Of a DNA stretch of 64,000 nucleotides, positions 25,671 to 34,827 are shown piece after piece. Numbering within the stretch: the stretch's first letter is position 1; each line of letters begins with the position of its first letter. Below the pieces are notes generated by a model. That model had not been told where the DNA came from. It saw only the letters and a program-made list of their open reading frames with translations, and did no database searches. This DNA is from Phaeobacter bryozoorum (lineage in GTDB: Bacteria; Pseudomonadota; Alphaproteobacteria; Rhodobacterales; Rhodobacteraceae), in NCBI RefSeq assembly GCF_041893525.1, contig NZ_CP169068.1. The stretch is one strand, 5' to 3'. A program made the position numbers and the translations under genes.

Positions 25671-25978
25671 GCTTTGCGTTCCGGAATGCTATGCATCTTG
25701 GACCGGAGGTTACGGCCGCTGTTTCATTTGTTACCGTGTAAGACTGGTCATTGAACAGGTGTTGCAGAAATATCCTGCCTTTTTGATGCTTTCAATTGGC
25801 CGCTCAGCCACGTTCACAAAGATCTTGCTCGCGGCGGTTGAACAATCTGCAAGTGGTGTGAGCAAGACCGATCCCAGTTCCCTACCCAGAGGAAAACATA
25901 AGAGTTGAAAAAGTGAAAGACTGGTGCGAGTGTGGGCTTTCCACGGGCATAAAATCAATGGCTTATTGATGTCTAGAT
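25671..25978. other. Intergenic region, no gene supported
   Basis: About 308 bp between the response-regulator fragment and the IS5 remnant. Short open frames exist on both strands but none has a ribosome-binding site with recognisable protein. The sequence drops in GC relative to its neighbours, consistent with a junction made by insertion events. Confidence 0.3.
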
Positions 25979-26461
25979 GGGCGTTGTTGCACAAATCGGG
26001 TTCCGACCGCAGTTCCCCTTTCCCCGGGGCGGATTTATCCTACGGAAACTGTGACAGGTATCCCAAGCGCCGTGTAGCCGTTCAGTACGGCGATACGAAC
26101 CTGCAGCTCGGCGACTTGGCGTTCGAAGTCTTTTGCCATCAGGGATTGGCCGAGCAGCTTGATGCAGTTCATTTTTAACTCAACCCGGCTCCTGCGGTGA
26201 TATCCGCTCCACCGTCGCCAGATGGCGCGGCCGAGATACTTCGAGGCGCGCAGGGCTTCGTTTCGTGACACTGCGCCCGGGCTCGTTGGCTTCCAGGGCT
26301 TGGCGTTCTTGCGGGGCGGGGTGACAGCGGCGGCACCACGGGTGGCAATCGCCTCGTGGCATTTGCGCTTGTCGTAGGCCCCGTCGGCGGTCACGGAACC
26401 GATCTCTTCGTCTGCCGGGATTTGGTCAAGGAGATCAGGCAGAATGGGCGCATCACCGATG
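25979..26461 (-). pseudogene. IS5-family transposase remnant, 3' part only
   Basis: The minus frame reads HIGDAPILPDLLDQIPADEE, then the DDE-type block VTADGAYDKRKCHEAI (DGAYD) and the C-terminal YHRRSRVELKMNCIKLLGQ typical of IS5-type transposases, with the stop at 26035. The likely right terminal sequence GGCGTTGTTGCACAAATC lies at 25979-25996. The N-terminal part of the transposase is missing because an IS3-family element begins at 26462. The remnant cannot transpose by itself. Confidence 0.8.
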
Positions 26462-26500
26462 TGAACCGCACCGGGTTTGCCGGAGGCTGATTTCAGTTAG

Positions 26501-27409
26501 TTACGCGGCAATGCCCTCAGTTTCCAGAGCGGTGTAGAAATTGGCCTCTGCTTCTGCCGGCGGGATGTTCCCAATGGGTTCGAGCAGGCGGCGGTTGTTG
26601 AACCAATCCACCCATTCGAGTGTTGCGTATTCCACCGCCTCGCAGTTGCGCCAAGGGCCGCGGCGGTGAATGACCTCAGCCTTGAACAAGCCGTTGATCG
26701 TCTCGGCCAGGGCATTGTCGTAACTGTCTCCGACGCTGCCGACAGAGGGCTCGATACCAGCTTCTCCCAACCGCTCTGTGTACTTGATCGACAGGTATTG
26801 GCTGCCGCGGTCGGAGTGGTGAACAAGCCCCATCGCCTTTGTCGGCCGCCGCTCGTGAACAGCCTGCTCCAGAGCATCGATAACGAACCCGGCATGCGCC
26901 GAGGTGCTGACACGCCAACCAACGATCTTGCGGGCATAGGCATCGATAACGAAGGCGACATAGGTGAACCCCTTCCAGGTGGCAACATAGGTGAAATCGC
27001 TGACCCAGAGCATGTTGGGCGCGGGCACACGGAACTGCCGGTTCACCTTGTCCAGCGGGCACGGGGCCCTTTTGTCGGGCACCGTGGTTTTGTGCGGCTT
27101 GCCCCGGATGATGCCTTGCATACCCATGCTCTTCATCAGCCGGGCGACCGTGCAGCGGGCAACAGTGAAACCCTCCCGCTGCAATTGCCGCCAGATCTTC
27201 CGCACGCCATAGACCCGCCAGTTCTCTTCGAAAATACGCAGGATCTCGGGCCGCAATGCCGCGTCACGCCGGGCACGGTCCGACAACCGGGCCGGATTGG
27301 CCCGCTTCGCCAGATGCTCGTAATACGTGGAAGGGGCAATCGGCAGGACAGTGCAGATCGGCTCGACCCCATGCTCACCGCGATGCATGTCGATAAATGA
27401 CACCATCAC
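26501..27409 (-). CDS. IS3-family transposase OrfB (DDE integrase domain)
   Basis: The 302-residue protein contains the HTH_21 segment (AALRPEILRIFEENWRVYGVRKIWRQL) and the rve integrase core. The DDE residues are visible: Asp in MLWVSDFTYVAT, Asp in LVHHSDRGSQY and Glu in YDNALAETINGLFK. Its start overlaps the orfA stop by 4 bp, and in this family the active transposase is an OrfAB fusion made by programmed -1 frameshifting. Confidence 0.93.
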   Translation of the reverse strand: MMVSFIDMHRGEHGVEPICTVLPIAPSTYYEHLAKRANPARLSDRARRDAALRPEILRIFEENWRVYGVRKIWRQLQREGFTVARCTVARLMKSMGMQGIIRGKPHKTTVPDKRAPCPLDKVNRQFRVPAPNMLWVSDFTYVATWKGFTYVAFVIDAYARKIVGWRVSTSAHAGFVIDALEQAVHERRPTKAMGLVHHSDRGSQYLSIKYTERLGEAGIEPSVGSVGDSYDNALAETINGLFKAEVIHRRGPWRNCEAVEYATLEWVDWFNNRRLLEPIGNIPPAEAEANFYTALETEGIAA

Positions 27410-27729
27410 TTCGACCGGCGGTCGAGCTCCGCCATCGCAAAATACGCCGATGCCTTGCGGAGGATCTCGTTCGCCTGGCGCAGTTCGCGGTTCTCCCGCT
27501 CAAGCGCCTTCATCCTGTCGGCGACATCAGTTGGAACACCCGCCCGCTTGCCGCTGTCGACTTCCGCCTTCTTCACCCACTCATTCAGCGTGTGCGCCGA
27601 ACAGCCGATCTTCGCAGAGATCGACATGATTGCCTGCCAGCGGGAACTGTGCTGGCCCTGGTTGTCCAGCACCAGACGCACCGCACGCTCGCGGACCTCA
27701 GGAGAATACTTGTTTGTTGTCTTGCTCAT
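27406..27729 (-). CDS. IS3-family transposase OrfA (HTH_Tnp_1)
   Basis: The 107-residue protein has an N-terminal helix-turn-helix (YSPEVRERAVRLVLD, then SISAKIGCSAHTLNEWVKKAE) and a C-terminal leucine zipper (MKALERENRELRQANEILRKASAYFA), the standard IS3 OrfA plan. It directs inverted-repeat recognition and OrfAB formation. Confidence 0.93.
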   Translation of the reverse strand: MSKTTNKYSPEVRERAVRLVLDNQGQHSSRWQAIMSISAKIGCSAHTLNEWVKKAEVDSGKRAGVPTDVADRMKALERENRELRQANEILRKASAYFAMAELDRRSK

Positions 27730-27783
27730 TGTGACTTCATCCTACTCAGGAGTTGAAGCCTCCGGCAAACCCGGTGCGGTTCA

Positions 27784-28258
27784 CTGCTCCATTCAGGCCA
27801 GTCAAACTCTCGCGGGCGGTTCTACCGGCTTCTAGGAGGCTGTTTTCAAGACTTTCCTCGAGCTCTACTTCCACCCTTAGTCGCTGAAAGTGCTCCATGT
27901 ACTTTTCAGAGGCAACGACGACTTTCCTGATTTCCTCGGAGTAGTGGCGGTTACCTTCGAAAACGGTCAGGTCATTTCCGTCTCTGATGATCTCGGCAAT
28001 GTTAGACTGAACCTCGTCGGCATTTTCGGAGCTTCTAACCTCACGGAACTTAAGAGCTGCGATCCTAGCCTGAAACAGATCCTCCACAAAGTCACTAATC
28101 GCGATGTTTTGCTTGGCGGTTGACCTGTACTCTTTGTAGCTGCCTCCTAGATCTCTCACAGCAAAAAGCGAGAAAGATGCCACAACAATAAGCAACGCGG
28201 TGATTGCTGCAGATCCTAGATTGATACGGTTGGTGATGGATACGGAGCTTAACATCAT
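27784..28258 (-). pseudogene. Methyl-accepting chemotaxis protein, truncated by IS3 element
   Basis: The frame starts at 28258 after AGGAATTT and encodes a first membrane span (INLGSAAITALLIVVASFSLFAV) and a helical periplasmic sensor (RSTAKQNIAISDFVEDLFQARIAALKFREVR), the N-terminal plan of four-helix-bundle chemoreceptors. Coding similarity stops at the IS3 terminus (27783), after about 158 residues, so the second membrane span, HAMP and signalling domain are lost. The last ~12 residues before the apparent stop at 27746 are encoded by the IS. Confidence 0.75.
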
Positions 28259-28387
28259 AAATTCCTATACTGAACTCGCCCATTAGCTGATCGCGCCGGT
28301 AACCACGCGCAACTAAGCGGCATGATTTTTCAATCGCACCAAAATGATAATTTTTCCTGACTTTGCGGCTGGATTTAGGGGAAAAAT

Positions 28388-28650
28388 TCATGACCAGAAC
28401 ATGACAGCGGCCGCTAAGGCACATGCGGACAGAAATACCTCCGGGCATCTGTCGAAACGCGTCGCGATGCGGCGCCAGTCCTTGAGTTGGGCAAAGCTGT
28501 TCTCGATCTTGTGGCGCTTGCGATAGCAGGCCTTTTCGTGTGGGGTCGGGAGCTTGCGGCCTATCTGCGATGGGATACACGAATCGATCCCCCTGTTTTC
28601 AAGCGCCTACCGATACCAGTCTGTGTCATTTCCCCGATTGTAGTCGTCGC
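28388..28650 (-). pseudogene. Second IS5-family transposase remnant with internal stop
   Basis: Read leftward from ~28650 the frame gives DYNRGNDTDWYR, an in-frame TAG, then ALENRGIDSCIPSQIGRKLP, the YRKRHKIENSFAQLKDWRR block and a C-terminus FLSACALAAAVMFWS with stop at 28388. The Y-x(2)-R-x(3)-E (K-I-E) motif marks the end of IS5-type DDE domains. The 5' half is absent; repeat-like sequence starts immediately at about 28655. This is a dead fragment distinct from the one at 25979. Confidence 0.8.
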
Positions 28651-29590
28651 GTCAGGCAATGTCCGCTTTCGCGACAGGGATGCGTTGCAGCGAGAAGATC
28701 GCTGGATGTACAATGCGCTGCTGCACCAGAAAAGAGGGGAAAGCCAAGGTCGGTTTTGTCCGGCATCCCGTTCGTTCGATGATGGTTGGTGGCTGCACGT
28801 GCGGCGAAGGTCTGTTCCTGCCATCGCTCATGCAGCGTAGGGTCGCCGGCCGGATATCAGATCCCAAGACTTTGCAAAGGGCGCTTCCTGCGCTCCACGG
28901 CCTCCGGTGCTACCCGCAGCATCCCGTGAAGCAGTTCGGCCCTGCCGAGCGTCCGCTTCCGGGAATTTGGCCCCAGACCTTTGCACCTGCGGCGATACCA
29001 GCGCCGGGCCTGGCACGACCGTCTGCTCTGGGCTGCCTGGCCTCGTCTGGTAGAAGCGTCCTGGTGAAGTTTCGCTGCAACCCTGCCGCCGCATTGCCGC
29101 AAGTCGGCAGTGAGCCCACAGCGGAAGTGTCAAAATCTTGCTGCGCGCGCTCGCAGCACGAAAATCGCCGCGACCGCATCATTTTCGGCTTGGCTCCGCG
29201 GCGTGAAAATCAGCCGTTCATACATGTCGCAGCGAGGAAGAGAGCCCGGTTCTGCAGGTTGCGGGACAATGCGGCCACTCGCCTGTTTGGAGGCAAGGGC
29301 TGCAGGCGGCCCGAAGCCGACCTCCGGCCGTTGCATGGCCGAGAAGAGTACGCTTGCAGGTCGGGCGGAAAGCAGTCTTTCGCTGCATGTGCGAGCGGGC
29401 CACTTTTTGATGCAGCTTGGCAGACATTTAGAATGTATCGATTTACAGTTCCCACGAAGAACCAACAAACTTCCCTTTCCAAAGCGTACTACGCTGCTCT
29501 TCCCCTTGAGCCTCAACCATTCCGCGAAACGAAATCTTCATCGGTGCAGACTAAAACAAGGATCCTACTTGTCTGCCGGGCTTCGAAGAA
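28651..29590. repeat. Gene-free region carrying intergenic repeat modules A and B
   Basis: About 940 bp with no gene I can support. Module A (28757-28894) is closely similar to 42502-42640, sharing TTCGATGATGGTTGGTGGCT and GACTTTGCAAAG. Module B (29021-29118) is closely similar to 41180-41278, sharing GGTGAAGTTTCGC. All four copies are in the same orientation. A GTCCGCTTTCG-type motif recurs at 28663, 41099, 41149 and 41181. The promoter of the secretion genes at 29591 must lie in the last part (29420-29590). Confidence 0.6.
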
Positions 29591-31246
29591 ATGCAGAAAC
29601 TGCCTGAAAATAAGGTGTCCCGCCCTCTTTCCTTAGAGCTTGCGGCGTTTCTTGCCCATCTTCTGGCATTGGCGCTTCCGCTGGTCATTATTCAGATCTT
29701 CGACAGAGTAATTCCGAACAAGGGATATGCCACCTTGGCAGTCCTTCTGGCATTTCTGCTGACTGCCGCAGTTGGTGAAACGGTGCTTAGAGCTGCATCC
29801 GCAGCAGTTGCTGCCAATGCAGCTGCAAAATTTGAAATCCACACCATTGATCGTCTGGCTTATCTGACTTTGTTCAAGCGGCGAACAGCATCCGAGCCAC
29901 ACGATCCGGTTGAAACGCTTGGCCACTTCGACACGATCGAACGCGTCCGCGCGCTGTATGCATCGGAGGCGCGTCAGTCGCGTTTCACTCTTCCATTTGC
30001 AGCTGTTTTTGGAACGGCTTTCGCTTTGATTGCGCCCGGCTTGATCTGGGTACTTTGCTTGGCGCTGGCTGTCGTAATGCTTGCCCAGTTGGGTTTGCAG
30101 CGCATGGACAAGGCCAATCAGGAGCTATCTGAAAAGACCAAGCGGAGCGCTGCCTTTGTCAATGAGGCTTTTGACAGCTTAGAAACGATCAAGGGCATGC
30201 ATGCGGAGCCCTTTTTGGCCCGGAGACATGAAGCCCTGGCGCTCGGGGCTGCAAATGCTAGGGAAAAAACAACGCTCGCAAAAGGCACTCGGCGTGCTCT
30301 GACTGAAACTGCGGCAAGTTCCGTTCCAATTCTCATGGCCACCGCCGGCACTTATGCTGTTGTCAGCAATCAGATGACTGCAGGCGCCCTGGCCGCAGCA
30401 ATCTTGCTCTCAGGCAGGATAATCCAGCCCTTGCTGCGGGCTCAAACTGCCCGGGAAGCCCGGTTTGCGTTGCGTCCAGCAGAAAAAAGCCTCGAAAAGT
30501 TTCTGTCCCAGCCGCTGCCTGTTCTGGGGGAAAACACTCCCGGTCCTCTAGAGACGCTGAAGGCAAAAGACCTCTGCGTGTATTGCTCTGAAGGCAGAGT
30601 CCTTCTGGACAATGTGTCCCTTGATGTTTCAGCTGGGGAGACCGTTGCGATTACCGGTCCCTCGGGCGGCGGGAAGTCAACCCTGCTGCAGGCTCTGACA
30701 GGGCGGCTGCTGCCGGACAAGGGCGAGGTGTTTTGGAACCGCAGCCGGATTGGCGATTGCGATCCGCGCCTTATCGGGCAGCGCATGCAGCTTTTGCAGC
30801 AGCATGCCAGGCTGCCGGACAGTACTGCTCTGGAGTTAATGACAGCGGGTGATCCGGACCGGCTCCAGGAGGTTCTGAATATCTGTTCTGATCTTGGAAT
30901 GCAGAAGTCATTTGCAGAACACCCAAATGGAATGAACGCCCGGCTGGATCAAACTGGTTCACAGCATTTGCCGACGGCACTCATCCGCCGCTTGCATATT
31001 GTGCGCTCCCTGGCACTCCAGCCGGACATCATAATTTTTGACGAGGCAAATGGCGGGCTTGATGCAGAGGCGGATAGTTTGCTGAGGGATTATTTTGCAG
31101 CCCACAAAGGCAAGTTCGCCTTGATACTTGTTTCGGCAAGACCGTCATACATCCGGCTCGCTGATCGTGTTTTGACTATGCGTGGGGGCCGGTTGGAGCA
31201 AGTCTCAGCATCAGAGGCGTCCGTTCAAAGGGCGCAAAGTGCATGA
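29591..31246 (+). CDS. Type I secretion-type ABC exporter subunit 1 (no N-terminal extension)
   Basis: The 551-residue half-transporter has an N-terminal membrane domain whose first span contains PLVIIQIFDRVIPN (about residue 33), a hallmark of type I secretion permease/ATPases, and a C-terminal ATPase domain with Walker A GPSGGGKST (about residue 357) and Walker B IIIFDEANGGLD (about residue 482). The signature that should read LSGGQ is degenerate (SQHLPTALIRRLHIVRSLA), suggesting one impaired ATP site. Its stop overlaps the next ABC gene by 4 bp, indicating a heterodimer. It starts the exporter operon; substrate is presumed to be the repeat protein at 34828. Confidence 0.85.
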   Translation: MQKLPENKVSRPLSLELAAFLAHLLALALPLVIIQIFDRVIPNKGYATLAVLLAFLLTAAVGETVLRAASAAVAANAAAKFEIHTIDRLAYLTLFKRRTASEPHDPVETLGHFDTIERVRALYASEARQSRFTLPFAAVFGTAFALIAPGLIWVLCLALAVVMLAQLGLQRMDKANQELSEKTKRSAAFVNEAFDSLETIKGMHAEPFLARRHEALALGAANAREKTTLAKGTRRALTETAASSVPILMATAGTYAVVSNQMTAGALAAAILLSGRIIQPLLRAQTAREARFALRPAEKSLEKFLSQPLPVLGENTPGPLETLKAKDLCVYCSEGRVLLDNVSLDVSAGETVAITGPSGGGKSTLLQALTGRLLPDKGEVFWNRSRIGDCDPRLIGQRMQLLQQHARLPDSTALELMTAGDPDRLQEVLNICSDLGMQKSFAEHPNGMNARLDQTGSQHLPTALIRRLHIVRSLALQPDIIIFDEANGGLDAEADSLLRDYFAAHKGKFALILVSARPSYIRLADRVLTMRGGRLEQVSASEASVQRAQSA

Positions 31247-33360
31247 ACTCAGTCACTGCAAGTTCCGACTTCTATCGCGATCAGGCCTTGGATCAATTCG
31301 AAGGAGCGATCGCGCAAGGGTTGCTGCCGGGTGTGGGAACACAGGATCCGATGGTGGCTGCGTTCCTGCGCTGCCTTGAGATTTTGGAATGGGTGCAGTC
31401 CGGCGTAGGATTGTTTCACTCGATGCCCCACTTCTCTGGAGCATTTTCGATTGAGGACTTGCGCAACGCCTTCTATCGACTGGGGGTGGAAACCCGGCAG
31501 ACCCCGGCCACCTCTCAGGCGCTTCGAACCGGAACAGGTCCGGTTCTACTGATTGACGCAGCCGGATACCCCTACGTCGCTTCAAATGTTGAACAGAAGC
31601 GCGCAGTGGATCCTGTTTCCGGCGAACTTAGGGCATCCTTTACAAGGCCGGGTGACGTACTTGTAACCTTTCACCGGCCTGACGAGCTTGCTGAGCAGCC
31701 GTCTTCCTGGTTCAAATCACGCCTATCAGCGATGAGGCGGGAGTTCCTGCGCCTGCTGCTGACCAAACTGGCGATCGCGGCTATTTCGATAGCCTCAGCA
31801 TTCGGCATTGTCGGCATGTACAGTGTTGTGATTCCGACAGGAGCTCTAGATACGCTGTCGGCAATCGGACTTGGCCTGGGGTTGGTGATTGTCAGCGATC
31901 TTGCATTCCGGCGCATCCGTGCTCGTACTGCTGCGCGTATCGCAGCCCGGTTGGACTATTTAGCGACTACAGAAATTCTTGCCAAAATCCTGTCCTTGCC
32001 GATGGACCGTCTAGGTCAGAGCAGTGTTGCGGCGCAAGGGGCGCGAGCCAGGCAGCTCGCGGCGACACCCAGTGCTTTGACAGGTTCAGCACTTGAAGTT
32101 TGTTTTGATATCCCAATTGCAGTTTTACTGCTGGCGGGGCTCGCTTTCTGGAGCTGGCAACTGGCGCTTATTCCGTTGGCTGTTTGCCTGTTTTGCGCCG
32201 TTCTGGCCTGGGCGACCTACCCTTCGCTCAAAGCCCGGTCCAGCGAAGCCCGCAAGGCGCGGGCGCATTATAACGGCCTCGTGCATGAAGTCTGCCATGG
32301 CATTGGCCAAATTCACGCAAACGGCCAGGAGGATCATTGGTTGGCAGCAGTGGCCCGGGCAGGGCGTGCCAATTCCAGAGCGCAGCAACGGGTTGCCGTT
32401 TTGCGGCGCACGCTTGATGCCGTTGCGGCCTCCGCAACTCCTGTTGCTGGAGGGCTGATCGCAGTGGCAGGTGCGCTGCTTGTCATGAAAGGCCAGATAA
32501 CAAACGGATCTCTTCTGGCTGCTATGGTTATCAGCTGGCGTGTACTGGCCCCTATTCAGAGTGCCTATCAACTCCTTAGCCGTGTGTCGGACTTCCGCAG
32601 CCAGATCAAGCAAATCGACGCGCTTATGAAGCTCCCGGACGAGCAGGAACAGAAAGCTGCGCCGCAAAAATTCGATGTCGACCGGTCAATAGAAATCCGC
32701 CGCGCCGTCAGCCGCTATCCAGGCTCTTCCACAAATGCATTGAGCGGGATCTCTTGCAAGATTCCTGCTGGCAGTTTTGTAGTTGTGACTGGCCCGTCGG
32801 GGGCAGGAAAGAGCACTCTTTTACGCTGCATCAACGGACTGTCCCCGCTCCGGGCAGGGCAAGTTTTGATCGGCGGAGTGAACAGTCATCAGCTGCCGGT
32901 AAGTGCCTTGCGCGGCCTGGTCGCACATGTTCCGGAGACACCAGCGTTAATTCATGGCACCGTGGCGCAGAATCTGCGGCTGGGTAAGCCCTCTGCGACG
33001 GACGGCGAATTGGAAGAACTATCTGCTGTCTTTGGGCTCTCTTCCTTTCTAGCTAGCTTGCCTGACGGCCTTCAAACACGCCTGACCGCCGCGCGGCAGG
33101 CCACGATCCCTCGCGGAACCGCACAGGCGCTTGCAGTAGTTCGGGCAGTTTTGCGCGAACCGAGGGTCCTGCTCCTGGATGATCCTGCAGATGCGATGGA
33201 TTCCGCACTGGAAGCCGCTCTCATGAATTGGCTGACCCGTCAGCGGGGCGGCCTGACAGTGCTGATGGCCACACACCGTCCCAGCCATGTGCGGGCGGCC
33301 GACTTCGAACTCAAACTCCGGTCCGGAATTGCGGCCGGTTTTGGCAAACCCGAAAGATGA
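31243..33360 (+). CDS. Type I secretion-type ABC exporter subunit 2 (with N-terminal extension)
   Basis: The 705-residue protein has a ~165-residue N-terminal domain resembling inactive C39-like domains of LapB/LssB-type exporters (no catalytic Cys is evident), five or six membrane spans (about 170-440) and an ATPase with Walker A GPSGAGKST (about residue 522). Walker B reads VLLLDDPADAMD, so the catalytic Glu is Asp, and the signature is RGTAQALAVVRAVL rather than LSGGQ. It overlaps its neighbour at 29591 by 4 bp. Together they likely form an asymmetric exporter that hands the substrate to the adaptor at 33365. Confidence 0.85.
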   Translation: MNSVTASSDFYRDQALDQFEGAIAQGLLPGVGTQDPMVAAFLRCLEILEWVQSGVGLFHSMPHFSGAFSIEDLRNAFYRLGVETRQTPATSQALRTGTGPVLLIDAAGYPYVASNVEQKRAVDPVSGELRASFTRPGDVLVTFHRPDELAEQPSSWFKSRLSAMRREFLRLLLTKLAIAAISIASAFGIVGMYSVVIPTGALDTLSAIGLGLGLVIVSDLAFRRIRARTAARIAARLDYLATTEILAKILSLPMDRLGQSSVAAQGARARQLAATPSALTGSALEVCFDIPIAVLLLAGLAFWSWQLALIPLAVCLFCAVLAWATYPSLKARSSEARKARAHYNGLVHEVCHGIGQIHANGQEDHWLAAVARAGRANSRAQQRVAVLRRTLDAVAASATPVAGGLIAVAGALLVMKGQITNGSLLAAMVISWRVLAPIQSAYQLLSRVSDFRSQIKQIDALMKLPDEQEQKAAPQKFDVDRSIEIRRAVSRYPGSSTNALSGISCKIPAGSFVVVTGPSGAGKSTLLRCINGLSPLRAGQVLIGGVNSHQLPVSALRGLVAHVPETPALIHGTVAQNLRLGKPSATDGELEELSAVFGLSSFLASLPDGLQTRLTAARQATIPRGTAQALAVVRAVLREPRVLLLDDPADAMDSALEAALMNWLTRQRGGLTVLMATHRPSHVRAADFELKLRSGIAAGFGKPER

Positions 33361-33364
33361 GCAC

Positions 33365-34708
33365 ATGCTAAACCGCATTCTGCCTTGGAAAAGCCGGTAC
33401 AGTGACAAGAAACTTGAGAATGATCTCATGCAACGCCGACTGGCGATTGCCGGCCCTCTTGATGAACCACATGACGATGGGCTCTCCCGTTCTCTGATTT
33501 TCTGGATCGGAGGCGCCTTTGCCGCAGCAATCGCTTGGGCCGCGTTGACGCCAGTTTATGAAACGGTTGTGGCTGAAGGACTGGTTCTTCCACTGGATGG
33601 CTCACGCCCGGCGCAGCATTTGGAAGGAGGGGTCGTAGAGCAGGTTCTGGTGAGAGAAGGTGACACAGTGGAAGCAGGCCAGGTTCTCGTCCGGATAAAT
33701 GTGGACGAAGCCAGAGCTGCCCTCGCAGGGCTTCATACACGCCAAGAGACCCTGCATGCGGAGGCAACCCGGCAGCAGGCCGTGCTTTCAGGCGGGACTT
33801 TCCTGGAGAATTCAGGCGGGCCCTGGGCGGACCAGTCTTATGTTTTCAGCATGCAGGAACGTGTTGCCTCTGCTGAAAACCGTATGCTGGCTTCACGTGC
33901 CGAACTTGCCAGAGTGGAACTGGAAACTGCGCGCAGTGAGTTAGCCGAACTTAAACATCAGGCGCAGCTTGCACAGGCGTCACTCAGACGGATGGAACAG
34001 CTTGCGGCAAGCGGCAGCGCAAGTGCTGCAGCACTGGATGACAATAAACGCGTACTGGCCTCTATTCGCAGGGAAGTAGCTGAAACACGCGGCGAAGCTG
34101 CCTCGGCGGCTCTCAAGCTTGACCAAGCGGAATTGGCCTTGGTCCAGCGTGAAGCTGAAAGGCTGGAGCTTGCAGCTCAGAGGCTTGCTGAAATCAATTC
34201 AGAGCTTGCCAGCCTCGAAAAGGAGGTTGCCCGCCTTAGTCCTCGCATAGACCGCGAAGAGATACTGGCACCGGTTGCAGGCAGAGTTCAGGACATGACA
34301 GTCGCCGACCCGGGACAGGTGGTTGCTGCTGGCGCGGTTATCGCAACGGTGGTCCCCGTCGCGGGTGAGATGTTCGCGGAGCTGGTAGTCCCGGCTGACA
34401 GGATCAGCGACATCACTCCGGGGCTCCAAGCGGTGGTCAAAGTGCTGACTTATGATTTTGCGCGTTTCGGGGGCATACCTGCCGAGGTTACCCATGTCTC
34501 TCCTTCCAGTAATGTGGATGAACAGGGGGAAGCACGTTATCGGGTTAGGTTGAGACTTCTTGCGCAGGAGTCCGCGAGTTTTGCGGATTTGCCATTGAGG
34601 CCTGGAATGTCTGTCACCGCCGATCTCCAGACGGGACGGAAGACTGTTCTGGAGTATTTCTTCAAGCCTTTGCGTGTTTTGCGGGATCGCGCCCTTACTG
34701 AGGCGTGA
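33365..34708 (+). CDS. HlyD-family periplasmic adaptor (membrane fusion protein)
   Basis: The 447-residue adaptor has one N-terminal membrane span (about residues 44-64, LIFWIGGAFAAAIAWAALTPV), a split biotinyl-lipoyl domain (AEGLVLPLDGSRPAQHLEGG, then ILAPVAGRVQDM), a long coiled coil (about 130-300) and a C-terminal beta-barrel region. ATG 33365 is 4 bp after the upstream stop; the in-frame extension to 33287 overlaps the ATPase gene and is unlikely. It links the inner-membrane exporter to an outer-membrane TolC-type channel, which is not encoded in the window. Confidence 0.9.
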   Translation: MLNRILPWKSRYSDKKLENDLMQRRLAIAGPLDEPHDDGLSRSLIFWIGGAFAAAIAWAALTPVYETVVAEGLVLPLDGSRPAQHLEGGVVEQVLVREGDTVEAGQVLVRINVDEARAALAGLHTRQETLHAEATRQQAVLSGGTFLENSGGPWADQSYVFSMQERVASAENRMLASRAELARVELETARSELAELKHQAQLAQASLRRMEQLAASGSASAAALDDNKRVLASIRREVAETRGEAASAALKLDQAELALVQREAERLELAAQRLAEINSELASLEKEVARLSPRIDREEILAPVAGRVQDMTVADPGQVVAAGAVIATVVPVAGEMFAELVVPADRISDITPGLQAVVKVLTYDFARFGGIPAEVTHVSPSSNVDEQGEARYRVRLRLLAQESASFADLPLRPGMSVTADLQTGRKTVLEYFFKPLRVLRDRALTEA

Positions 34709-34827
34709 GAACGCATACTGCCCCTAATGGGGAAAATAATTTAGCGAACACCCTCATTAAGGGTTTATTACACTGAAAATGAAATAACTTTAGACACGCA
34801 GTAATTGCCGTGCTGTGGAGCACAGGA
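34709..34827. promoter_or_regulatory. AT-rich spacer with two short hairpins before the repeat-protein gene
   Basis: CCCC-TAAT-GGGG (34721-34732) followed by GAAAATAATTT and ACCCT-CATTA-AGGGT (34750-34764) followed by TTATTA look like weak terminators or attenuators. An A/T-rich stretch ATGAAATAACTTTAGACA then precedes GGAG at 34817-34820. The repeat-protein gene may therefore have its own promoter. Confidence 0.35.

Larger units (their letters stand above)
26462..27783 (-). mobile_element. Complete IS3-family insertion sequence
   Basis: Perfect 27-bp terminal inverted repeats are at 26462-26488 and 27757-27783 (outer end TGAACCGCACCGGG). They enclose orfA and orfB on the minus strand in the usual IS3 arrangement. 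The element is 1322 bp and appears intact. Flanking bases differ (CGATG left, CTGCT right), so no target-site duplication is visible. The left flank is an IS5 transposase and the right flank is a chemoreceptor gene, so sequence next to the element was probably deleted after insertion. Confidence 0.9.

Noticed and set aside
26462..27783. Target-site duplication of the IS3 element
   Set aside because: Bases next to the two terminal repeats do not match, so none is reported.
28659..29636. 325-codon + open frame upstream of the exporter genes
   Set aside because: It spans repeat modules A and B, has no ribosome-binding site and no protein-like composition. Module copies elsewhere do not preserve the frame.
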